Positions 24,401 to 33,201 are shown, counted from the stretch's first letter. The stretch: 64,000 nucleotides of DNA from Owenia fusiformis (GCA_903813345.2 CAIIXF020000003.1:30891248-30955247), one strand, 5' to 3'. Notes: a model not told the origin generated them from the sequence alone. Numbers and translations are program-made.

Positions 24401-25479
24401 CAGAATGCACTTCTACAGTGGTATACGCTGGAGTGTATACGGTGGAGTGTATACGATGACGATATACCACTCTCCACTATATATCGTTGTTATAGACCCA
24501 AGTTATACAACTGTAATTTGACTTAGAGTGGTATAAATGGTAATACACCTGAAAAATACATTATACATATATGGTCATATACCTGAAATATATATTACAC
24601 ATATATAGCCATATACATGGAGTATAAAATATAATATAAACATTACAAATTTGGGATATTGTTCATTGTTCTCTTTTGTATCCATGGTTGGAAAAATTGA
24701 TTTAGGAATTTTAAACTTTATAGAAATTCAGTTACCAGAAAGACTTGAACACATTGTACAAGATTTGTCAAGACATTGAGAGTGAACTTACGGAAATGGT
24801 CCCAGTCCTCAGGTAGCTGACCAAACTCAAATTTGTCTGGGATGCCATTATGGAAGACTGGTTTAGCTACGGGTTCAAATCCTCCGGCCATGATGCCTCC
24901 ACTCCACTCACGGAAGTATGTGTACCCATCATGGTCTCTGATCACTACATATACAATATTGTACCATAATAATTAACTGATTAACCAAAGAATACATTGC
25001 TCCAGTAAAATTTTTAATGATATACTTGCATCAATGGTGAATATTTATGTCAAGGTCACATCATTTATTTGAGTCTGATCATAAGCAGATTTTCAAGTTT
25101 CATTTGACCTATTTTAGATGAGACGGAGGTCAACCTGCTTTTGACCAGTGATAGGGGAAATCTGGGTACTTGTGATCCCTAATCAGCCTGAATTGATTTT
25201 AATTCACAACAATCTGTACCTTGCATTATACAGACTTTGGCACAAATCCTCTTTTTAGAAAATATCAAAGTTTGAAGTTTGAAAGTTTGCTTCCCCTGTA
25301 TAGTATATGAGATTGATTTTTTTTACCTGGCGTCATCCTGTCAACACCAAAAGGTTTAGTGACAAGGTAGTAGTGTTCTGTAGAGTGTAAAGGAACCCTC
25401 ACCCTCGGGTTACTTTTCTTCCCCAGACTTCTTGCCCATTGGCCAGCGCAGTTTACAAAGTATTCACATTGTATAGTAC
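12012..25479 (-). CDS. PDPR: pyruvate dehydrogenase phosphatase regulatory subunit-like (PDPR), 3' part
   Basis: Exons in transcript order: 25327-25479, 24792-24944, 23807-23931, 23431-23623, then homologous exons A 22633-22806, B 21922-22086, C 20775-20930, then 17295-17373, 16096-16168, 14220-14368, 13718-13925, 13495-13584, 13011-13190, 12012-12416. With one of A/B/C they join in frame to about 654 codons. The order of domains is the C-terminal half of an FAD-dependent oxidoreductase fold (NCAGQWAR, HYYLVTKPFG, GGFEP), the FAO central region, then the aminomethyltransferase-like GCV_T region (PPGTFGKP, CREGVCLIDMSSF, GIRNAGYFALRCLRIEKF). Related families are sarcosine and dimethylglycine dehydrogenases; details of the C-terminus fit PDPR best. 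PDPR acts in the mitochondrial matrix on pyruvate dehydrogenase phosphatase. About 225 N-terminal residues with the dinucleotide-binding motif are not found in the window. Confidence 0.85.
12433..12570. repeat. fragment of the ACAGTAAAACCTG...GAACACC repeat
   Basis: In the last PDPR intron, ACAGTAAAACCTGTATATCC is followed by GAACAC, CTGAACACCTCT and ATATGAACACCTACC. It is related to the repeat at 8475 and to 16208-16442. Only one end is clear. Confidence 0.5.
12817..12904. mobile_element. short MITE, TATACTGGTTGGCCCAAA ends (copy 1)
   Basis: About 88 bp with ends TATACTGGTTGGCCCAAACG and the complement of ACTTTTGGGCCACCCAGTAT; internal GTAAACTGTAAAC. A second copy is at 21775-21862. The TA flanks and size fit a mariner-type MITE. 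Confidence 0.65.
13011..13190 (-). CDS. PDPR: PDPR-like exon
   Basis: Phase 0-0, 180 nt. Encodes YALHVYDTLMAAGKDYGIRN, then AGYFALRCLRIEKFFAYWG and TTPLECSREFRVRLD. Donor GTAAGT. Confidence 0.88.
13495..13584 (-). CDS. PDPR: PDPR-like exon
   Basis: Phase 0-0, 90 nt. Encodes IISVGHASGIRAMRLTHSGE and DGWILYIPSE, the conserved TGEPG-like turn region (here HSGEDG). Confidence 0.85.
13718..13925 (-). CDS. PDPR: PDPR-like exon
   Basis: Phase 2 to 0, 208 nt. Encodes YFLICSTSQQTRSQHWLRKH and TSMYTAINVIGPKAEELLS, the folate-type barrel of the GCV_T domain. Donor GTATGT. Confidence 0.85.
14220..14368 (-). CDS. PDPR: PDPR-like exon
   Basis: Phase 0 to 2, 149 nt. Encodes SAGREVVDFLQYVCSNDID, GSVIHTGMQNTQGGYENDVS and LLRTHEN. 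Acceptor TTGCAG, donor GTAAAT. Confidence 0.85.
14369..16095. other. PDPR intron, nothing seen
   Basis: No exon with matching phase and no clear repeat. A GCGCGCGCAC stretch near 14591 and a CCCCTGGCCCCGCCC stretch near 15064 are the only GC-rich patches. Confidence 0.4.
16096..16168 (-). CDS. PDPR: PDPR-like exon
   Basis: Phase 2 to 0, 73 nt. Encodes SEYWACREGVCLIDMSSFTK and LELK, the start of the GCV_T-like region. Donor GTAAGT. Confidence 0.85.
16208..16442. mobile_element. foldback of the ACAGTAAAA...GAACACC family inside PDPR intron
   Basis: Left end TACAGTAAAAGCTGCAAATA followed by GAACACC; right end GTTTTTACTTTACAGTA. The interior has at least six copies of AAAGGTGTTCCACTTACA-like units. 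A half copy, GTGTTCCATCTGGCAGGTG to GGTTTCACTGTA, lies beyond the exon array at 17476-17595. The exon array may therefore have expanded between two such elements. Confidence 0.55.
16791..17373 (-). repeat. 99-bp tandem array derived from a PDPR coding exon (6 units)
   Basis: Units start at about 16791, 16892, 16991, 17090, 17189 and 17288, spacing 101, 99, 99, 99, 99. The last is the genuine exon. Each extra copy holds codons for AISHINxPGTFGKPxYFDIV plus the GT donor and about 20 bases of intron. The extra copies lack the true acceptor, but end upstream in GTCAAG/ATGCA, an AG in the same phase as the real exon. The unit at 16791 has a 2-base insertion that shifts the frame; the others stay open. 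Substitutions Pro to Thr and Ala to Val occur in the most distal copies. Confidence 0.9.
17295..17373 (-). CDS. PDPR: PDPR-like exon (parent of the 99-bp array)
   Basis: Phase 1 to 2, 79 nt. Encodes DPDQDAISHINPPGTFGKPA and YFDIV, highly characteristic of PDPR/sarcosine dehydrogenase relatives. Acceptor GTTATAG, donor AG/GTATTG. Five partial copies follow it downstream in the transcript. Confidence 0.85.
17596..18947. other. PDPR intron / upstream of nested gene, nothing seen
   Basis: AT-rich. It must contain the promoter of the nested + strand glycosyltransferase gene, but no distinctive element is recognisable. Confidence 0.35.
18948..20204 (+). CDS. GT12-type beta-1,4-N-acetylgalactosaminyltransferase-like protein, intronless
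   Basis: 418 codons, one exon. Residues about 17-31 (YMLIFVTVGSILLL) form a type II signal anchor, so a Golgi location is expected. The catalytic domain starts near residue 132 (ICVTVICKTATR) and has IWRLYPRIFIIIVGD, GISAGRNRALQLVKTKYFFL and the DDD motif at 221-223. These are followed by FDIIGGSY, CYHTDATLNIFLAKT, DQEHLDFFLRA and a late DH (362-363). This order matches GM2 synthase-like and related N-acetylgalactosaminyltransferases, which add GalNAc from UDP-GalNAc to glycans. The acceptor substrate cannot be deduced. The gene lies inside a PDPR intron on the opposite strand. The lack of introns suggests an old retrocopy or a lineage-specific intronless family. Confidence 0.82.
   Translation: MFTMIFQLLKNYYSYRYMLIFVTVGSILLLMNRKNINTTESITRLKKQEFMDTELTSTSKTMKIKELRCEPWENEDYNRVIGYGLDNYVKLTEFPTEHCSDNSLCGARLDNSIEPIRFRDDLPVDACLDPEICVTVICKTATRLNFAQKLVASIWRLYPRIFIIIVGDRNNKYTNDHIWYKTVLSNRHRLLYIQENSTVGISAGRNRALQLVKTKYFFLTDDDIIPATKSSYNLTDMLYLMQISDFDIIGGSYSPHIFTGIWHAANSNQTMNSIDGAVSSNAKKGFVNLFHYTKYHYAKLSCFESCYHTDATLNIFLAKTADIINISGWDCKFKMDQEHLDFFLRAKIARLKVGICYDFLFDHISSSTNVVHLRRLQLKPYFEHLFLEKWNITYVYSFGRLQRKKRVVLSRFSDNKYV
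20775..20930 (-). CDS. PDPR: PDPR-like alternative exon C
   Basis: Phase 1-1, 156 nt. Core NVEYQYARNLRHSTIYPRFQ then AGATFGEIMGFERALFF. Acceptor TGCACCCAG, donor CTG/GTGATT. It is the exon nearest to the downstream constitutive exon, about 3.4 kb away. Confidence 0.75.
21552..21696. mobile_element. MITE with ATGCCTGGGTCACATTTGC termini (copy 2)
   Basis: About 145 bp. Ends ATGCCTGGGTCACATTTGCT and complement of GCAAATGTGACCAAGGCATT. Interior AATTTTGAACAAAATACTCA and CGGGCGCCGTAGT are shared with the copy at 3661. Confidence 0.75.
21775..21862. mobile_element. short MITE, AGGGTGGCCCAAAAGGAGG ends (copy 2)
   Basis: Inverted ends GGGTGGCCCAAAAGGAGGTT and the complement of ACCTACTTTTGGGTCAACCA. 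Same family as 12817-12904. It lies about 60 bases from the donor of exon B. Confidence 0.6.
21922..22086 (-). CDS. PDPR: PDPR-like alternative exon B
   Basis: Phase 1-1, 165 nt. Core REEFQTSRAIGLTPLYPRLQ then AKAVFGERNGYERGMYF. Acceptor CATATAG, donor GAAG/GTACCC. The least conserved of the three at the motif preceding YER, where RNGYER replaces the usual hydrophobic-Gly-aromatic-ER. Confidence 0.7.
22633..22806 (-). CDS. PDPR: PDPR-like alternative exon A
   Basis: Phase 1-1, 174 nt, 57 codons plus split codon. Core FYDFKTARNVRVTPVFPRTQ then AGAVFQEVVGFERALYF. The acceptor is TTGTTTAG. The only donor in the right phase is a GC site, ACAG/GCATGT; the GT dinucleotides nearby are in phase 2 and a stop follows. 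Homologous to exons B and C. Confidence 0.7.
23431..23623 (-). CDS. PDPR: PDPR-like exon (constitutive exon before the A/B/C cluster)
   Basis: Phase 0 to 1, 193 nt. Encodes NNYFVAAGMTSIGIASAGG with the Gly-rich FAD contact region, then RHMAEWIIDG and DIRRF. Its phase 1 donor (GTATGT) is compatible with each of the three following homologous exons. Confidence 0.85.
23807..23931 (-). CDS. PDPR: PDPR-like exon
   Basis: Phase 1 to 0, 125 nt. Encodes VLLEQILHRIP, then LFNGPESFTPDCKYILGEAP, the conserved GPESFTPD segment of the family. Confidence 0.85.
23962..24106. repeat. long palindromic foldback, ATATAATGGTTCATTCTG arms
   Basis: Arms TTATATAATGGTTCATTCTG and complement of CAGAATGAATCATTATATAA, followed inward by TATATCGTG/CACGATATA and TATACTCGAGTGAG/CTCACGAGAGTATA. 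The centre is GTGAGCGTAGCGAACGAGTG. It lies in a PDPR intron. A smaller relative with TGGAGTGTATACG and ACGATATACC is at 24418-24490. Confidence 0.7.
24792..24944 (-). CDS. PDPR: PDPR-like exon
   Basis: Phase 1-1, 153 nt. Encodes IRDHDGYTYFREWSGGIMAG and FEPVAKPVFHNGIPDKFEFG, ending in EDWDHF. Donor GTAAGT. Confidence 0.85.
25327..25479 (-). CDS. PDPR: PDPR-like exon (first visible)
   Basis: Phase 1 at both ends, 153 nt. Encodes EYFVNCAGQWARSLG and HSTEHYYLVTKPFGVDRMTP, the conserved FAD-oxidoreductase segment. Acceptor TTTTCAG, donor GTAAAA. Confidence 0.85.
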
Positions 25480-27423
25480 CTGAAAATACATGAAATGGAT
25501 TGGTCAGTAGCGCTGGTTTCATTGTTCATGGTATGTGTTTTCCTTAGCCTATGAGTATTAAACTTTGTATCATTGAGGTCAATCAATGTCACATATAAAG
25601 GTCAAGGTCACTAGAATCATAATCACAAGAGTCATTTTTACATAAAAACATTTTGATAATGCATTAATCAGTAAAAACAGAAAAATGTAACAATAGGTAA
25701 TACTCAATATATGCTTATAGTCTCACAAAATGTTTTTAAAAAAAATCAATATTAAATCTCAACTGAATAAGTGGCAACAACATCAATTCAATCATAAATC
25801 TAACATGATTAAATAACCATCAGTCCATCCAGGTGCTAGTCTTGCCTATGTTTTTTCTTTATTCTTTATAAGTATGGAGATAAATTAAACCACAAGTGAT
25901 ATCAATAACTTTTGACGAGTTACTATAGTCACATGCCTTATCTTATAATTTAAAAATGAAACCGTTAACTCACTACTCTTGAAAGATTGTACGAGTAAAC
26001 TTACATATTATTGAATTATCGCAAAAATACATGCACCTGGTACTAGGAAAAATAATAGATCTGTGCTCACAATACAATTTGTCTGCACCTGTAGATTATT
26101 GAATGGATATCATATTCAGTAAGTATACATGTAACTCATTTCCTCAATATACCATTTCATAATACACAAATACATTAGTATGCAAGACAATAAACAACAA
26201 CTTCAGGTTGTTGACTTTAATAAGGTTAAACAGAATACAACTTATAACTTAACACCGATTAGAATTTGTAGTCTATTCATTTATCTATTAAACACCGGTT
26301 TCAGACAAATAGGTTATGACATAACACGACATGCTATGCAAAAGGTTAAACAATAACATTTCTGGTGCACTTAAACATAAGTCTTTAATAATTTTCAAAC
26401 ACAATACAGTCACAATAACCTAGGTATGTTTTGCAATTTATATTATGTTGTTGCTTGTTATTTTAGTATTTGCATCATTTTCAATGTTGCCATTAAAAAT
26501 GATTTTAAGATGTCAAGTATAAAATCTCTAACCTGAAACCTTTGATTTGAATTAGATTATTAGGTTTATTAGGTTTACAAGTTAAAGTGCTTATTCGGTA
26601 ATATCTGTTTATTTTTTTCTCACTACAATAGATTAAACAGATATTGGTAAGTAAAAATAGTATTCCAACAGACTCTCAACTCATTCCGTTTGTTCAATAG
26701 TGGGGAAATAAGATTTCCCGGGAAAAACATGACATCACGAACAGAACCGGTTATGGATTTTTAACGGCAATGCGTTATGCAACTAAAGTGCCAAGTTAAA
26801 ATTGTTTATGTTGCAATCAATTACACTAACACTTTATAAGCACGTTCGGAGATTATGAACTCCAACAACATATTCAAAACCCGTTCTGTTCGTGATGTCA
26901 TGATTGGCATTTGCCATTGTGTTCCCGATTTTGAACATCAAATTTCACATTTATAAAAATATTTACAAGAACGGTACCTGGTTTGACATGTTAGTGGTAT
27001 TTACTTCATTTAGAACGTGTATAAACTGTATTTTGACCCCATGAGCATCGAACAGACACTTTAAAACAATTATATATTAGTTTCATTTTAGTCTTTATAT
27101 TCCATATATTTTGTTAAACATTATTTAAACTAAATGATAAAAATTAGTTTCATTTTGTTTTATCGCCTCCTGTGGACAGCGCTTACCACTGAAGGTCAAA
27201 CATGTATGTGTTACAATATTCATTATACATCCGTTATAAAATAATCAAACAACCAAGTTTCAGGCAAATCTTAACAACAATAACACATGCAAGAGCGAAG
27301 ATAACATGCTAAGTAAATGGTGTGCAGTCTGTAATATTTGATCATAAAATTATAGAAAAATTGTAGATTGTGATTTCCTTCAAGTGGTTAATAAAATCCC
27401 AAGCACATGGTTTAGATCTGTAG
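25480..27423. other. no feature seen; expected upstream PDPR exons not found
   Basis: I looked on the minus strand for the missing FAD-binding exons (GxGxxG, Trp-His-Ser-Ala-Gly type motifs) and did not find them. AT-rich, no strong repeats. Confidence 0.35.
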
Positions 27424-27611
27424 CAGTGGCGGATCCAGAAATTAACAAGGGGGGGGGGCAAATTTTGAGTGTGGAAAAATTTTTGGGCCTCTAAAACCAA
27501 ATTTTGAAAAATTAAGGCCCATTTTTTGATAAATTGGCCAAAAGTTTTGTGGCCCAAAAACTAAAAAAAAATTCTGGGCCCCATGCCCCCCCCCCCCTAG
27601 ATCAACCACTG
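27424..27611. mobile_element. hAT-like MITE, CAGTGGCGGATCCAG end
   Basis: Ends CAGTGGCGGATCCAGA and complement of CTAGATCAACCACTG; poly-G and poly-C tracts near each end and an AAATTTTG interior. Flanks share TGTAG, a possible 5-bp target duplication. CAGNGGCG termini are typical of hAT relatives. Confidence 0.65.
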
Positions 27612-27921
27612 TGTAGCATCTGGATATAGTACTATTTCTGAGGATATATTCAAAAATGCATTTCAATATATGTAAATAAATTTAAACATGATTTAACTGA
27701 TTTTAATTCTATTTGCGAATTTCACATTCTGCCTCTGGCTGAAAAAGCAACAAATAAAAGTGTCCTTATAAGAATTCATACAGACAGATCTGACATCTTT
27801 AATTGTGAGCAATCTTGAAATAAATCTTGATTCTAAAAGATCACTTAAATTCTATCAAAACATTGCCTAATTCCAGAAAGAAGACCGATTCATCCATACA
27901 GATTATAGACAAGAAGTAGCC

Positions 27922-28846
27922 ATGTCTTCCAGTGAAGATGAAACACACCTTATGCGAAGTCTCCATGACTTCAATGAATGTGTTTTCAAAGAGAAAATAC
28001 CCCAGAATGCAGGAGACATTGATCCTATAGTATGGGACCTGAAAAAAGTCCTTGAGAATCACAAGGCAAATATCAATGTCAAAGATGCAACAGGACTTGC
28101 CCCATTAATGTATTTTATACAAGAACTGTGTATCAGAGAAGGCGATGTTCCGGAGATATGGTATCTTATAGAAGCAATCAAACTCCTTATTGCATTTGGT
28201 GCCGATATTAATACTACTGATGAAAATGGCTTCTCTCCATTGATCTACCTCAGGGCATTCAAAGGAAGGGACCATGTAGTTATAGATGTCATTACACTTT
28301 TTGTAAATCTAGGTGCAGAAGAAGATATGAATAGACACATTACTTATTGTGTCATTCATGCATCTATATCCATGGAAACAGTGCATGTATCCATGGAGAC
28401 AAGCATTGAAAACATAAGTGATATCTCTATGATAACCTTCCATGAGAGCATGGAGATATCCATAGCAACAACATCTAGCTCATCTATGGACACAACAAAT
28501 GTTTTCTATTCCCTCGAAAGAACTGCTGAAGGTGACAAAATTAAAGTGGACCAGATAGTACATGTGGTTGAAACTGTTGCCAGGAAAATTGTTCATGAGA
28601 CACTATCAAGTTTCAACACTTGCACTGACACTATTGCAGTAAATGGAACAGAAAACTTACAGACTGGAATCCTTGCAACTCAAGACTCCACAAGTGAGCT
28701 TTTAAAAGAATCAGATCAACTAGATACTGCTAACAGTGAAGTTCCAAAAACAACCACTGCTCAGAGTGTGGGCACAAACAAAGATGCAAATACTGATAAG
28801 GCTTCCACAGTAGGAGCAGATACTAAGAGAACAAGAAAAACAGCAT
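27922..28846 (+). CDS. ankyrin/death gene, exon 1
   Basis: ATG in GCCATGTC context at 27922. 925 nt, ends phase 1 at donor GTAAGT. Ankyrin repeats and the linker. Confidence 0.75.
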
Positions 28847-30153
28847 GTAAGTCAATTTCAAAATTCAATTTCAAATAAATTTGAAAATTTCATAATAAAC
28901 ATATACAAGCATTAACAATAACATAAACATGTATTTTCCAGGTATGTTTATCATTTCAAATAATGAAAAAATATTGTGAATTGCAGATGGATCCATGAAT
29001 AAACTGTACACCAAACTCTCCCCACAGATGGGTAATTCCAGTTACACAATTTTTATCAACCTTGGTGTAACCTCAGGAGAATATGAGACATCACAAAACA
29101 ACTATCCTCATGATGCAAACAGTAGAAATATCAACCTGCTAACAATATGGGACAAGAAGCAATCCAAAGACATTGATAAGTGTAAATTATTAGCTGAAGC
29201 ATTGCAGAAATCTGACAGAGCAGACCTTGCAGATATGGTTTGGTGAGTAATAATATAACTCTATGAGTTAAAACTCAGTTTACCTGCTAACACATCCTCC
29301 TAAGCAGGTATCCAGAATCCATACCTCCTTCTTCCCCCTGCTATAACCAATTTGGCAGCGCCCGATTAAACTGAATCACATGATCTTATTATGCGCAATG
29401 ACTTATACATGATTTCTGTCGCAGTGTTCCGACAACCAATCAGATTGCGAGTTCTTAATCGTGGAAATGCTAACTGCTTATCGCAGTGAAGCCCTATGAT
29501 CGGAGGTTGTGGTAACATTATTATCTGAAATGTCTAGCTATATACAAGTAAACCCTTGCTGAAAAGATTAACAACTTATCTTCTTATACTAGTCTGTCAT
29601 TAAATAAAATGGCTACTTTAAAGTTGCAATCCTACTGAGGGATGGCCCAAATGAGGTGTTAGATATAGCATAGTCTAACAAGGCAAACACATAAACTGTA
29701 TCTAACAACTGGTTTTGAAACCCTAAATATGACACTCTCTATTTTGTTTCCAGGGATGCTGATATATCTGAGGGTACACAAGAATCAAAACCCCAGAAGA
29801 GAATAGTCATATCAGAAAATGCTGACAACCAATCCAAATATGATGAAGACAGTATCCCTAAGAAAAAACCAAAGCTTGATGACTCCAAAGCTAGTACATG
29901 TACTGCAACTTTAAATATAACACTATCTTACAACATTGAATCTATGGACTCTGGATTCAACTCTTCAACATCAAGAAAGAGAGGAAGATCAAATGAATCA
30001 AATGAATTAGACTCAACTCTGTGCTTTGATGCAACATTAGACTTGAGAAACATCCCAGTGGAGAGAAGGCCCAGCTCAATTCCTAACAAGAAACGGAGAT
30101 TTGATAATGACCAGCATGATTATGGTGATGGAGATGTTACACTAAAGAACTAG
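27922..30153 (+). CDS. ankyrin-repeat / death-like-domain protein with basic tail
   Basis: Exons 27922-28846, 28987-29242 and 29754-30153 join in frame (phases 1 and 2) to 526 residues. Residues about 45-145 carry two to three degenerate ankyrin repeats (NVKDATGLAPLMYF, LLIAFGADINTTDENGFSPL). A Ser/Met/Glu-rich repetitive stretch follows (SMETVHVSMETSIENISDIS). Exon 2 holds an approximately 80-residue helical domain (LYTKLSPQMGNSSYTIFINL, then NLLTIWDKK and KLLAEALQKSDRADLADMV) that resembles death-fold domains. The last exon is polar and basic with PKKKPKLDD and NKKRRFDND, possible nuclear localisation signals. Death-fold plus ankyrin proteins usually act as adaptors in innate immune or cell-death signalling; here that is inference. 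AATAAA at 30306. Confidence 0.72.
28987..29242 (+). CDS. ankyrin/death gene, exon 2 (death-like domain)
   Basis: Acceptor TTGCAG, 256 nt, phase 1 to 2, donor GTGAGT. It is homologous to exon 37840-38092 of the neighbouring gene in sequence, phase and length. Confidence 0.75.
29754..30153 (+). CDS. ankyrin/death gene, exon 3
   Basis: Acceptor TTTCCAG; frame DADISEGTQESKPQKR onward to TAG at 30151. Polar, with several basic clusters. Confidence 0.7.
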
Positions 30154-30305
30154 ATGGATAGCAGTTTTCAAGCATTTGTTCAGTGCATTTTCCCTTCTCT
30201 GTAGATGTTTGATTCAGTTTTCTTCAGGATCCAAACAATTTAGGGAAATTAAATGAAATGATTTCAAGTATCTGCAGATGTAAGGAAGGATAAATAAGTG
30301 CACTG

Positions 30306-30311
30306 AATAAA
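30306..30311 (+). promoter_or_regulatory. poly(A) signal candidate
   Basis: AATAAA about 150 bases after the stop of the ankyrin/death gene. Confidence 0.5.
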
Positions 30312-30407
30312 GCTTTGAAACTGGATGACACATCTATTGATTATTCAATAGATTGTACCCAAGATAGAAATACAACTCTTGGATACAATCCACTGAGAAA
30401 GAGAAGT

Positions 30408-31500
30408 ATAGTTTTGTAAATAAACTAGCATAGCTTGCTTAAAATAGTACCATTGCTTGTATCAAATACACTGTATGTGTGTAGGCTACACTTGTCAAAT
30501 GGTCAAATCAAGCACAGGCGCCAAGTAATGGTCAAATCAAATACAAGTGACAATTAAAACACAATGTATGCAGCTCATAAAAACTTGAATTTGATCATTT
30601 ATCATATACACTGAGTCATACAATGTTACAGCATATATTGGACAAATACTCCGGCTTACATTTTTCTTTATGTTAGATGCTGTTTGGCAGAGCAGGATGG
30701 CAAATCTCAATAAAGGAAAAGGACTCTGTGTATTAACATATACACATTATAGTCAAGGTAAGAATGTAAATTAACAGTACATTTATACAATCATATTGAA
30801 ATCTCTGAATAATGCCTTTACTTCTTTGCACTGCTTATGGGTTAATATAACAAATAGCATTTAAACATTTCTAAATGCTTAATATGAAAAATATTGACAC
30901 CTTTCCTCTTTGCTGAAGACAAAAAGAAGAGTCTCAATTCTAAACAAAACAAGTTATTCATTTTAACTTGAATGTTTTTTGTTATTTCTACTTTAAGGTC
31001 TTCATGATCGGTTGATGTCTGAGTTTGATGAGACCTGTGTCTACACAACAGCTGAGTGTTATAGCCTCATTGACTCATGGTTACCTCAGATGCTGGGTTT
31101 AACATAACAAGGCAATGTGTAAATATACATTCTGGAGTAAAAACATTGAACCATCGACAGTGTCAGTGAAATATATAGACTTATAGACTATAATCCACAT
31201 GAATTTGATATGTGTTCATTTAGAATTTATGAGTTTGTGTTTCACAATGTAAATCCCACACTAGGCAACTTGTCCATGCAAGTAAAACGATTTGCCAATC
31301 TCCACTTCATAGGTGCATTCAGGTGTAACAGAGGCACACCTTGGCACAGAGTGGGTGGACCCCCTAATTTTCACATACATGAACTAGCAAGTTTGATATG
31401 TGTTGTTTTAGGTTGGGTTCCTGGATTTGGAGATTCTCAAACATGTACCTGTACGTTGAGGCGTTTTTTAAATGAGAGCTTACAAAAGCTAAAATTAGAT
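30408..31500 (+). repeat. segmental duplication, copy 1
   Basis: Starts TATAGTTTTGTAAATAAACT. It is repeated as 38553-38653 plus 55061-55920, the two halves being separated by the retrotransposon. The duplication includes the two-exon unit below and following noncoding sequence (CACTTCATAGGTGCATTCAG, GGTTGGGTTCCTGGATTTGG). Confidence 0.8.
30677..31107 (+). CDS. unrecognised gene, last two exons (copy 1)
   Basis: Exons 30677-30757 (phase 1-1, acceptor ATGTTAG, donor GTAAGA) and 30998-31107 (acceptor TTTAAG, stop TAA). Joined protein: AVWQSRMANLNKGKGLCVLT, YTHYSQG, LHDRLMSEFDETCVYTTAEC and YSLIDSWLPQMLGLT. I do not recognise the family. The paralogous copy at 55 kb keeps exon sites, and most differences in the first exon are silent or conservative, so this was once or still is coding. 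Upstream exons are not identified. Because phase 1 acceptors are shared, it could be an alternative 3' end of the death-domain gene. Confidence 0.5.
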
Positions 31501-31507
31501 ATCAAAT

Positions 31508-32628
31508 TGTAAGGAAATAATTTCTATAAAGTTTCATTTTTTGCTATGAGGCTCGATTGAGGACACAAATGCATACAAATGGACACAAAGCATACTTTAA
31601 AAATATGTATAAATGCAAATAAGAAATAAATCATACGGTACCGTATACTATATATACATATGATATGAATACAACTGTATACACTGTACATCTATTATTG
31701 TCTACATTGCATATGCGAGAATTGAAATTAATTAATTTTTTGTCATTGCTGCTATACAAAAATTTAAGATACTCTTTATTAAAAACATTGCCTAATATAT
31801 CTTATCAAGGTAACCTTGGCCCAGTCTATTTGGCATTTACAAAAAACTGCTGAAAATATTGTACCTTTTTAGGTACGATAAAAACCATAAACCACAAAAT
31901 ACACTTAAATAAGTTGGCATTACCTCAATCAACTTCTCATTACCAAGGATTCTATTGTTGTCTTCAAGTTCGATATCTACAAATGAATTGGTGACATACT
32001 TAACAAAATAATGTCAATACAGAAACTGATGACGTATTTCACAAAATGATATCAGTCATTCAAAAGGAAAGTAATATACTTTTATAAGCTTTGGTCAAAA
32101 TACAAGTAAAGTATTATTGTAAATAAGGTATTAAACTGTTCATTTTGTAAGAGATTTGTATCAACATGTCATCTATTATTCATATTAGTTTTACTTCACA
32201 TATGAGATGGTAATCATCAATTGCTCTCATTTATAATGAAATAATGTATGCTCCTTATAATTTCCCCGGACTATTTTGGCGCCTTTTTAGAGGTTCAATC
32301 AATCAGATTTAATGACTGGAGAAAACCCAATGGAGAAACTCTTGGTAAGAATTTATCCCATTATTTTGTAGTATTTTTAATTAACATAATAACCCCTATA
32401 CAGCTTAATTACATTCATATTCATCAAGTAGATATTATAAGCTTCATATGCATATAAGTTATTAGATATTTTGATAGAAGTATTAACTTGAAATTATAAT
32501 CTTAGAAACTTGTCAACTTTTTTATTTTGTAAACAGACATTTTACATTTTGGGTATTACTTCATTGAGGTACATCTTTGAGATAGCATGAATGCATAATA
32601 TTATAAACAACACAACACTTGTGGCATA
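31508..32628. other. mostly empty; one weak minus-strand exon candidate at 31924-31976
   Basis: AT-rich. On the minus strand TTTGTAG/ATATCGAAC to GAG/GTAATG bounds a 53-nt frame reading IELEDNNRILGNEKLIE. Nothing ties it to a gene, so it is not annotated as CDS. Confidence 0.25.
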
Positions 32629-33201
32629 TCAAAAATTCAAATCTAAATTCAAATCTAAATTCAAAACAACATTTGTTGTGTCCAAAAATGAGCTAGATGT
32701 TGTTGCTATGGATATCTCCATGCTCTCATGGAAGGTTATCATAGAGATATCACTTATGTTTTCAATGCTTGTCTCCATGGATTCATGCACTGTTTCCATG
32801 GATATAGATGCATGAATGACACAATAAGTAATGTGTCTATCCATTTCTTCTTCTGCGCCTAGATTTACAAAAAGTGTAATGACATCTTTAACTACATGGT
32901 CCCTTCCTTTGAATGCCCTGAGGTAGATCAATGGAGAGAAGCCATTTTCATCAGTAGCATTAATATCAGCACCAAATGCAATAAGGAGTTTGATTGCTTC
33001 TAAAAGATACCATATCTCCGGAACATCGCCTTCCCTAATACACAATTCTCGTGTAAAATGCATTAATGGGGCCAGCCCAGTTGCATCTTTGACATTGATA
33101 TTTGCCTTGGGAGGCTCAAGGACTTTTTTTAGGTCCCATACTATAGGATCAATGTCTCCTCCATACTTGGGTATTTTCTCTTTAAAAGAAAAATTCATCA
33201 A
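32629..33201 (-). pseudogene. inverted partial copy of the ankyrin exon
   Basis: A 190-codon open frame on the minus strand, nearly identical over about 170 residues to residues 22-195 of the ankyrin/death protein (FKEKIPKYGGDIDPIVWDLK, LLIAFGADINATDENGFSPL). It lacks the first 20 residues and replaces the exon end by a repeated NLDLNLDLN tail from a simple repeat before the stop. No death-like exon follows it on that strand. The open frame points to a recent duplication or retained selection. Confidence 0.65.

Noticed and set aside
24860-24900. GGTTCAAATCC, resembling a tRNA T-loop
   Set aside because: It lies in a PDPR coding exon (complement of GGFEP) and no cloverleaf can be formed around it.
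31210-31512. 100-codon open frame with GTPWHRVGGPPNF
   Set aside because: The duplicated copy at 55.7 kb is broken by indels and a shifted frame, so conservation does not follow the frame.
31924-31976. Minus-strand 53-nt exon candidate bounded by TTTGTAG and GTAATG
   Set aside because: No similarity to PDPR or other genes and no neighbouring exon with matching phase.
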